Source: JAAYFT01 sp041655755 (GTDB taxonomy: Bacteria; Bacillota; Clostridia; Tissierellales; Tissierellaceae). From it: a DNA stretch of 18,231 bases. The notes beneath the pieces were generated by a model, which was given only the letters and a program-made list of their open reading frames with translations, searched no databases and was not told where the DNA came from. The translations under genes were made by a program, and so were the position numbers. Below are positions 12,825 to 18,231 of this stretch, piece after piece. Location: positions 1-18,231 of the forward strand of contig JBBAEY010000046.1 in the NCBI GenBank assembly GCA_041655755.1, read 5' to 3'. How positions within the stretch are numbered: the stretch's first letter is position 1; every line of letters starts with the position of its first letter.

Positions 12825-14839
12825 TTTGTCAATTCATAGAGCAGATAGGAGAATTCAGCCCTATTTATCTTATTGTCCATACTGTCTAAACTCTGGGAGG
12901 CAACCTTCTTATCATATTTTAGGCCTTCTGCGAATGATTTCCAAGAAAAACTACTGTCCTTTAAAACCCTCCTCATTATTAGGTCAACTTCCCTATAGGA
13001 AATTGGATTGTTTGGCCTGTAACTCCCATCTCCATAGCCTTGTATATATCCTGCAGACAGCCCATAGCTAATAGCCCTCTCATAGTCCTTGGCGATATTT
13101 TTTCTGTCTTTGAAATTCGATAAGTTTGAAATATCAGTAGGCAAACTCCAATTGTAAACCCTGCTCAAAAGAACTAAAAATTCTGCCCTAGTGATATTTT
13201 GCTCCGGTCTAAAGGTCTTATCCCCATAGCCAAAAATAATATTTCTTCTATTGAATATTTCAATTTCTTCCTTGGCCCAATGTCCACGAATATCATATAG
13301 GGGACTATAGTTCTTGTCAAAGAAAACTACAAACACACTACCGCTACCCTTTAAAAGTTCAGGAGATATGTCTGCTGATATCCTGCCATTTTCAAGGTTT
13401 GACTTGAGGTACTGCCATTTATTGTCCTTGAGTAGGTAGATGCCACCACTTTGGTCTCCATAGTAATCAAAGGAAACCTGTATCTTTTTATCCCTTAAAT
13501 ATTCATTGGAGGGATTTACCAGTCCTATCCTATAGAAGTCTGTAGCTTTTATATACCTTTTATCAATGGCATAGTTAGTATTTAAGACAGCTATATTCAA
13601 GGCTATGTCATTGAAAAATATTCCCCTATCCAGGGTCAGGGACATGAGCCTGTCATAGCTAGTAAAGGTACCCCCGCTTATGGGAACATTGAAAAAAGAA
13701 CCCTGGTTCTCCGCAGCCCCCTGCGATAAGTCTATATAGCTTTCTCCATAACCAGCAGCATAGCCATTATAAAAGCCGCCAATGAATCCGTCCCTATAGT
13801 TCTTGCTTTGATAGGTAAGATTATAGTCCCTAATAATTACAGATGATAGGGGCCTTGACCTGGTATAATCGCTTGCTAATCCCTCTAAGTAATCTATATT
13901 TGCCTGGGCACTACCCCTTATGTTACCAAGGCTAAAGCCGTTTTCATAGCCCTGAAACTCGTCAACTGCTAGACTTAGGTTTCTAGCATCGCTGAAACTT
14001 TTTATATAGGCTTCCTCATAGGCCATCTTAAAGCCATTGATAAATCCCTTTAGATAGTCCCTGCTTTCCTTGTCTAAAAGGTAATCCTCAGCTATTTTAC
14101 TGTCTGATGGGATATTTCTTTTGTAATCCGAGGATTTTCCCTCATAGAAATCCTTGGCTCCAAAGGCATTGCCAAGAGTCGAGCCAAATAACTCACCATC
14201 TCCCCTGCCCGAATCTAGACTATCCCTAGTAATATGGAATTGGGCCTTAAAATAGGCCTCTTCATAACCTTTTTGAAATTCTTCCTTGAATTCAAGAAGA
14301 AACTTGGTCCTGTATGAAGCGGGAAAATTTCCTAGGTCAAAGCTAGAATTAATAGCCCCGTCCTTTGGAATAGCCCTAGACCAATTGGAGCTCTTACCTT
14401 CTCCATAGTCCTTCAATCCTTCTATTTCACCATATATTAATCCAAATACTCCACCCAGATTAGTAGCTATATCTGAACCAGATGGTGAGGGACTGCCTGG
14501 AATATTAGCTCCCTGCCTCCTGATATAGTCCGTATATCCCCTCTTGTGTCCTGCTATATAGGCCCTGTAAAAGACCTCATTATAGCTGTACTTGTCCTTT
14601 AGAAAATCGTAGTTTTCTCCCAGTATTGTTTCCCTATTGGGTTTGGGGACTTTACTATTACTATAATCATAGTATTTTTTCTCATCGTTAAAGCTTTCAG
14701 CAAGAAGTCTTCCGTCTTCATAGCCTCTTCTATCCCCTTCTAATTTAACCTCATCTTCCTTACTTGCAGCAATTGCAGTCATGGAAGATAAAAGTATAAG
14801 TATAATTAGCAAAATACTTGTAAGTCTATATTTTTTCAT
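12812..14839 (-). CDS. SLH-domain cell-surface protein in pilus operon
   Basis: Exported 675-residue protein. Residues 1-25 form a signal peptide (MKKYRLTSILLIILILLSSM, cleavage near AIAA). Residues 35-370 hold four degenerate units of 70-80 residues with regular GX3 spacing and a D-Y/W-x-R-x-x-P core, for example NIPSDSKIAEDY and FINGFKMAYEEAY. Residues about 380-510 are a beta-rich region with no family I recognise. The C-terminus has SLH domains: one near 513-560 (DIRGHWAKEEIEIF, GYGDKTFRPEQNITRAEF), a second near 576-626 (GYGDGSYRPNNPISYRE) and a degenerate third ending INRAEFSYLLYEL. SLH domains bind secondary cell-wall polymer. It sits between the PilO-like and prepilin genes (11-base gap, 13-base overlap), with AGGGGGTGGGGGA before the ATG. 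Function in the pilus is inferred from context only. Confidence 0.88.
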   Translation of the reverse strand: MKKYRLTSILLIILILLSSMTAIAASKEDEVKLEGDRRGYEDGRLLAESFNDEKKYYDYSNSKVPKPNRETILGENYDFLKDKYSYNEVFYRAYIAGHKRGYTDYIRRQGANIPGSPSPSGSDIATNLGGVFGLIYGEIEGLKDYGEGKSSNWSRAIPKDGAINSSFDLGNFPASYRTKFLLEFKEEFQKGYEEAYFKAQFHITRDSLDSGRGDGELFGSTLGNAFGAKDFYEGKSSDYKRNIPSDSKIAEDYLLDKESRDYLKGFINGFKMAYEEAYIKSFSDARNLSLAVDEFQGYENGFSLGNIRGSAQANIDYLEGLASDYTRSRPLSSVIIRDYNLTYQSKNYRDGFIGGFYNGYAAGYGESYIDLSQGAAENQGSFFNVPISGGTFTSYDRLMSLTLDRGIFFNDIALNIAVLNTNYAIDKRYIKATDFYRIGLVNPSNEYLRDKKIQVSFDYYGDQSGGIYLLKDNKWQYLKSNLENGRISADISPELLKGSGSVFVVFFDKNYSPLYDIRGHWAKEEIEIFNRRNIIFGYGDKTFRPEQNITRAEFLVLLSRVYNWSLPTDISNLSNFKDRKNIAKDYERAISYGLSAGYIQGYGDGSYRPNNPISYREVDLIMRRVLKDSSFSWKSFAEGLKYDKKVASQSLDSMDNKINRAEFSYLLYELTKWDY
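13730..14737 (-). repeat. Four degenerate tandem repeat units within the SLH protein
   Basis: At protein level, units near residues 35-108, 126-201, 211-285 and 295-370 share a pattern. Each has a Gly-every-four helix (GGVFGLIYGEIEG; GSTLGNAFGAKDFYEG; GYENGFSLGNIRGSAQA), a short polar turn with Tyr/Trp, Arg and Pro (SSNWSRAIPKD; SSDYKRNIPSD; ASDYTRSRPLS), then a second helix of the form Y..GF..GF..GY..AY. The first unit is the most divergent. The repeats have diverged at DNA level and are not recent duplications. Confidence 0.7.
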
Positions 14840-14850
14840 TCCCCCACCCC

Positions 14851-16233
14851 CTATGGTTTTTTAAGTAGGAGTACTTTTCCTACAGGTAAGATATCGTCAT
14901 TTCCTAAATCATTAAGCTTCATAATTTCAGCCCTAGCCCTTATATCCCCATAATATTCCTTGCTTATTTGTGTAAGCGTGTCACCGGGCTCTACCAAATG
15001 AAAAATGTAGTCGGATACAAGTGAGGCATCCTGTCCGTCGTCGTCCATATTTCTGCTGTAAACAGCCTCCAACTTGTCCATTAATAAGATGCCGTAGTCG
15101 TCCCTATCCTCTGGCAATTGAATATAAAGTTTCTCCAATTTTAAGGGATATTGGCCCATATCATGGGGGGGTGAAAGCTCAAGATATTTCCAACCCGTCC
15201 AACCTATACCTTCAGTAAAGGGCAGCCATAGTTCTTCTCCCATCTGACCCCTGAAATATGCCCCCAGACTGGCAGGAGAATAATTATAGGCGTAGACCCA
15301 GATACCTATAGTATTGGGAGGGTATTTAAGATTTATATTGCCTTTGGAGATATCAATATAGCCAATGTTTTCATCTTCAACTGCTAGCATATTGTATTCT
15401 AGCCTAAGTGAGTATTTATTAGATTTAGCATTGTTTGATAGGGATAGATTTCCCTTTATAAGCGGATGTGAGGGAATAAAATAGAAATTCCTAGCCTCAA
15501 AATCAAACAAGGTTTCCTCAATATAGGGCTTGATTTCAGGTGCTTCAAGGTCCTCCTCATCCTCTAAATCCATTAGGGCCACTGGTGCAAAAGGTGAATC
15601 CTTTGTGGCCTGGGCCGTATCAATATAAATAACCCTCTCGTCTGCCTCGGCTATGCCTTCCAAGCTATAAATCTTCAAGGCCATATTGCCATTTAGGCTG
15701 CCATTAGAATCCAAATCCATAGAAATATTGTCAACTAAAATTTTTCTCGGACTATCCTTCAGCCTGTTGATGACGTCAATTATACCCGAATAACTTCCAG
15801 TGTAGGGTAGGAAAATCGCCATGTTTCTTACCTCAAAGTCGCCGATACCCTCATAGGAAGGCCTAGAAAAATTCAAATCCTTGACAAATAGGTTTTCATC
15901 TTCAACTAGACTGTTGAGCAAGTAGATAATCTGAGCCTGATCTAATTTTGGAAAGTATCTTGATATAATTTTATCTTTTTCTAGATGTAGATTGTTCCAA
16001 TCATCAACTATCTCTTTTTCCTTCCTCAAAATCCTATTTATATCAAAAATTTTCTCCTCATATTCAATTTTTTGCTCCCTGAGCAAGGCCAGTTTTTCAG
16101 TCTGAGGAATGTAAATGAACCTATATACCAACCATAATACAATAAGAAGAGTCAACAAGGTAAGTAAGGTCTTTTCATTCTTGGTCAGCTCTCTCCTTTT
16201 AAAGATGCCAATACCCTTGCTCCTATTCCCCAT
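14851..16233 (-). CDS. PilO-like protein fused to beta-sandwich and LysM domains
   Basis: With ATG 16233 the product has 460 residues. A cytoplasmic basic stretch is followed by one membrane helix (about 23-42, TLLTLLTLLIVLWLVYRFIY), a coiled coil (about 45-95) and a PilO-like ferredoxin-type domain (about 100-195, with FLPYTGSYSGIIDVINRLKD and KILVDNISMDLDSNGSLNG). An acidic linker leads to a beta-sandwich-like domain (about 242-395, PNTIGIWVYAYN, WTGWKYLELSPP) and a C-terminal LysM domain (about 409-460, HLVEPGDTLTQISKEYYGD). Ordinary PilO is about 200 residues and stops after the first part. LysM binds peptidoglycan, so the fusion should anchor the alignment complex to the wall. ATG 16233 was chosen over ATG 16245 and 16236 because GAGG is 6 bases upstream; it overlaps the pilN stop by 11 bases. 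Confidence 0.85.
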   Translation of the reverse strand: MGNRSKGIGIFKRRELTKNEKTLLTLLTLLIVLWLVYRFIYIPQTEKLALLREQKIEYEEKIFDINRILRKEKEIVDDWNNLHLEKDKIISRYFPKLDQAQIIYLLNSLVEDENLFVKDLNFSRPSYEGIGDFEVRNMAIFLPYTGSYSGIIDVINRLKDSPRKILVDNISMDLDSNGSLNGNMALKIYSLEGIAEADERVIYIDTAQATKDSPFAPVALMDLEDEEDLEAPEIKPYIEETLFDFEARNFYFIPSHPLIKGNLSLSNNAKSNKYSLRLEYNMLAVEDENIGYIDISKGNINLKYPPNTIGIWVYAYNYSPASLGAYFRGQMGEELWLPFTEGIGWTGWKYLELSPPHDMGQYPLKLEKLYIQLPEDRDDYGILLMDKLEAVYSRNMDDDGQDASLVSDYIFHLVEPGDTLTQISKEYYGDIRARAEIMKLNDLGNDDILPVGKVLLLKKP

Positions 16234-16783
16234 CATATTCCTCATCCCTTAAACGTAGATTTATACTGAAAATATAGTGACTGTCCTGCAAAGAGATATT
16301 GGAAATAAAGATATCTTCGTCTATGTCAAGGCTTTCCAGGCCTTTTTCAAATTCTGCAATCGACCACTTGTCCTTGGATATACCCACTAGATTCAACTCC
16401 CCATTTTGAATACTAAGCGAAGTAAGGGACAGGTCCTCTGGCATTTTAGAAGTAATATCCCTAAGAAGGGATTCCTCAACTAGATCCCTACCCTCAATAG
16501 TCTTATCCAACTGGCTGATTTTCTCTACGGAAATCCTAAATTCATTTACCTCTACTTCCTTCTCCTTTATGGCCTCTACCTTCTCCAGAGTATTGGGATC
16601 TTCAGCAGTGGCCCTTAGGTTGGCAACTATCTTAGACTCATACCTAATCAAGACGGCATTGTAAATAAAATAGGTAATCAAGAGTAAAACCATGAAACTG
16701 ACAATGGAGAAGAATATAAGTTTTTTGTCCAATTTAAACTCTCTTTTTTCTATATAGGGTTCAAAAAAGTTTATATCCTTCAT
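16223..16783 (-). CDS. pilN: Type IV pilus assembly protein PilN
   Basis: Bitopic inner-membrane protein that binds PilM through its short cytoplasmic N-terminus and PilO through its outer domain. The 186 residues start MKDINFFEPYIEKREFK, where INFFEPY corresponds to the conserved INLLPxR PilM-binding motif, although the Leu-Leu is replaced by Phe-Phe. A membrane helix follows (about 21-43), then a coiled coil and a ferredoxin-like outer domain (LTSLSIQNGELNLVGISKDK). The start overlaps the pilM stop as ATGA. The length is normal for PilN. Confidence 0.9.
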   Translation of the reverse strand: MKDINFFEPYIEKREFKLDKKLIFFSIVSFMVLLLITYFIYNAVLIRYESKIVANLRATAEDPNTLEKVEAIKEKEVEVNEFRISVEKISQLDKTIEGRDLVEESLLRDITSKMPEDLSLTSLSIQNGELNLVGISKDKWSIAEFEKGLESLDIDEDIFISNISLQDSHYIFSINLRLRDEEYDGE

Positions 16784-17850
16784 TTCTTCACCCCTTCGAC
16801 TCTGATTAGCCCTCCAATAGCATTGGAATAGCTGGATAAATCACCATCTAACCTTACCCTGTCCAATTCTTTCAACTTAATAGATGGTATATTGAAATAA
16901 TTTGAAAATAGATTTTCAATACCCCTTACCTTGGACATACCTCCTTGGAGTAGGATAAAGTTTATTGCATTGGCAGATTCCCTGCTGGTATAGTACCTAA
17001 AGACAGTATCTACACTTTCGATTAAGTTGTCTACAGTGGTTTTGACCATATTCTGTAGCCTGTTGTCGTCAGTGAACTCATCGTCACTAGTGTTTATGTC
17101 ACTAATTTCAAAAATCTTTTCCTCTAACTCTTCCAAGGAATAATCTAGAAGGGAGGTCATATCGTCGACCATTGATTTATATCCTATGTCCAATACCCTA
17201 GTAACCAATATTTTCCCGTCCTTGACTATGGTCAGCTTGGAATTGCTATAGCCCATGTCTACAGAAGCTATCACCATGTCCCTAGTATTATAGAAGCCAT
17301 TTACTAGACTGCTGTGTTTTAAGAGCTTGGCTATGGCATTGGCTTGGAAATCCAACACTTCAGGCCTTAGGCCTAGTTCCTTCATCAGCTCTAAATGACT
17401 CAATACCATATTTTTGGGCACTACAACTAAGAGGATGTCCATTTTTTCCACACCATCATCTAGCTTGTCCCCTACATGTACAGAACTAACTACATATTCA
17501 TCTGGATCTACAGGCAAAAGCTCCTCCAACTGGTATTCAATCATGGACTGTGTTTCCTTTTCAGACACCTTAGGCAGGATTAGGTTTCTAGTGATTAGTT
17601 CTGAACTGTTCACTAGTCCATATGCCTTTTCAACCTTTACCTTGTTCTCACTTAGCGCTTCCCTGATTAGGGATGCCAAGAGTCCAGTATCAAATATATT
17701 TCCGTCCCTATATATATCCCCCGGTATATCTATCTTAAATGCTTTAGTGATATTTATACTAGCCTTGGTTGCCTGTCCCTCTACAAATTTAATCTCTTTT
17801 CCCCCGAAATCAATTGACAAGACCTTTTTGCTTAGTAATGGTAATTTCAT
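16780..17850 (-). CDS. pilM: Type IV pilus assembly ATPase-fold protein PilM
   Basis: Actin/FtsA-like cytoplasmic nucleotide-binding protein that docks on the N-terminus of PilN and links the assembly motor to the membrane alignment complex. The 356 residues show the actin-type motifs: LSIDFGGKEIKFVEG (phosphate 1, about 11-25), SVDMGYSNSKLTIV (phosphate 2) and LLQGGMSKVRGIENLFSNYF (adenosine motif). The PilM-typical stretch LPKVSEKETQSMIEYQLEEL lies between. The second ATG (17850) was preferred over ATG 17856 because GGGGG is 8 bases upstream of it but only 2 bases from the first. It follows the partial PilX/DUF4900-like gene by about 33 bases. Confidence 0.93.
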   Translation of the reverse strand: MKLPLLSKKVLSIDFGGKEIKFVEGQATKASINITKAFKIDIPGDIYRDGNIFDTGLLASLIREALSENKVKVEKAYGLVNSSELITRNLILPKVSEKETQSMIEYQLEELLPVDPDEYVVSSVHVGDKLDDGVEKMDILLVVVPKNMVLSHLELMKELGLRPEVLDFQANAIAKLLKHSSLVNGFYNTRDMVIASVDMGYSNSKLTIVKDGKILVTRVLDIGYKSMVDDMTSLLDYSLEELEEKIFEISDINTSDDEFTDDNRLQNMVKTTVDNLIESVDTVFRYYTSRESANAINFILLQGGMSKVRGIENLFSNYFNIPSIKLKELDRVRLDGDLSSYSNAIGGLIRVEGVKK

Positions 17851-17883
17851 AGGCATTACCCCCTTTTTATAAATATTATGCTC

Positions 17884-18231
17884 CTAATCATGGTCTTTTT
17901 CTACATGTTTACTTATTTCCTTCCACTCATGTATCTCCCAGCCAACATTTGTCGGCTCAAGTATCCTAGGTGGATAATCGTAAAACATGCGTGGGTCGTG
18001 GGCATACTTTTTATTGTAGCCAGTGCTCCCTATTGTTCCAACAGCCTTTCTTTCCAATTGGGTAATATTTCCCCAAAGGACAATATCTCCCTTTCTTGGC
18101 CCCTTGTCATAATCCTCATAGCCAAAACCACTTCTTACAGAGAATAGGGCAGCGTGTATAGTAATATCTTTGGGTGCTACGTCATAGGTCTGAGAATTGG
18201 AAGTTCCTTTTTGCCAACCCCAATTAGGGTT
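17884..18231 (-). CDS. 3' end of a PilX/DUF4900-like pilus protein (partial)
   Basis: An open frame on the minus strand runs from the window edge to TAG at 17886-17884, giving the last 115 residues of a protein. It has no start in the window. The translated end includes DVAPKDITIHAALFSVRSGF, then GDIVLWGNITQLERKAVGTI, GYNKKYAHDPRMFYDYPPR and GWEIHEWKEISKHV. The pattern of beta-helix strands (GDIVLWGNI) and then V-G-T, G-Y-x-K-x-Y-x-x-D-x-R, Pro-Pro near the C-terminus is, from memory, that of DUF4900/PilX-like proteins found in clostridial pilus clusters. It lies 33 bases upstream of pilM in the same direction and probably belongs to the same operon. Confidence 0.78.
   Translation of the reverse strand, partial: NPNWGWQKGTSNSQTYDVAPKDITIHAALFSVRSGFGYEDYDKGPRKGDIVLWGNITQLERKAVGTIGSTGYNKKYAHDPRMFYDYPPRILEPTNVGWEIHEWKEISKHVEKDHD

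Noticed and set aside
13730..14737. Recent tandem duplication or CRISPR-like repeats in the SLH gene
   Set aside because: The periodicity is visible only in the protein; the DNA units are strongly diverged and lie in one continuous reading frame.
17878..18147. Plus-strand open frame of 89 residues at the right end
   Set aside because: It is antisense to the minus-strand 3' gene fragment, has no good ribosome binding site, and its product has no recognisable pattern. All neighbours are on the minus strand.

Overview
The window is a compact, AT-rich chromosomal segment from an endospore-forming, Gram-positive anaerobe of the Clostridia/Tissierellia type. The evidence is a complete eight-gene spoIIIA operon, an efp gene followed by a CD1247-type acidic protein gene, strong GGAGG-type ribosome binding sites, frequent TTG/GTG starts, and an S-layer-homology (SLH) protein. 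The taxonomic placement is inferred from gene order and protein style; no database was searched. All 23 genes I can support lie on the minus strand, so the text follows transcription from the right end (18231) to the left end (1). No gene is supported on the plus strand. There is no tRNA, rRNA, CRISPR array, insertion sequence or phage gene.

Region 1 (about 18231-10092) is the distal part of a type IV pilus (T4P) operon. It begins with the 3' end of a PilX/DUF4900-like gene that runs off the window. Then come pilM, pilN and a PilO-like gene (the cytoplasmic/inner-membrane alignment complex), a 675-residue SLH-domain protein with four degenerate GX3-type repeats, four prepilin-like genes (GspH/FimT-, PilV-, PilW- and PilX-like), and a ComFB-family gene. 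The genes overlap or nearly touch, which indicates one transcript. The PilO-like protein is unusual: its pilus domain is followed by a beta-sandwich domain and a C-terminal LysM domain. Together with the SLH protein in the same operon, this suggests a pilus basal complex tied to peptidoglycan and secondary cell-wall polymer, in place of the PilP/PilQ outer-membrane link of diderm bacteria. That idea is the main novelty candidate.

Region 2 (about 10062-8538) is a short housekeeping operon: an extended -10 SigA-type promoter, aroQ (3-dehydroquinase), efp (elongation factor P) and a CD1247-like acidic protein with an odd Cys-cluster tail, closed by a good intrinsic terminator.

Region 3 (about 8536-3369) is spoIIIAA-AH, encoding the mother-cell half of the SpoIIIA-SpoIIQ channel that joins mother cell and forespore. 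A SigE-like promoter sits directly behind the preceding terminator. It fits best if spoIIIAA starts at an internal GTG rather than the upstream ATG.

Region 4 (about 3362-89) starts with another SigA-type promoter and holds an Asp23-family gene, a hairpin, then nusB, xseA, xseB and ispA (antitermination factor, exonuclease VII, prenyl diphosphate synthase). The last 88 bases (1-88) contain no gene I can support.
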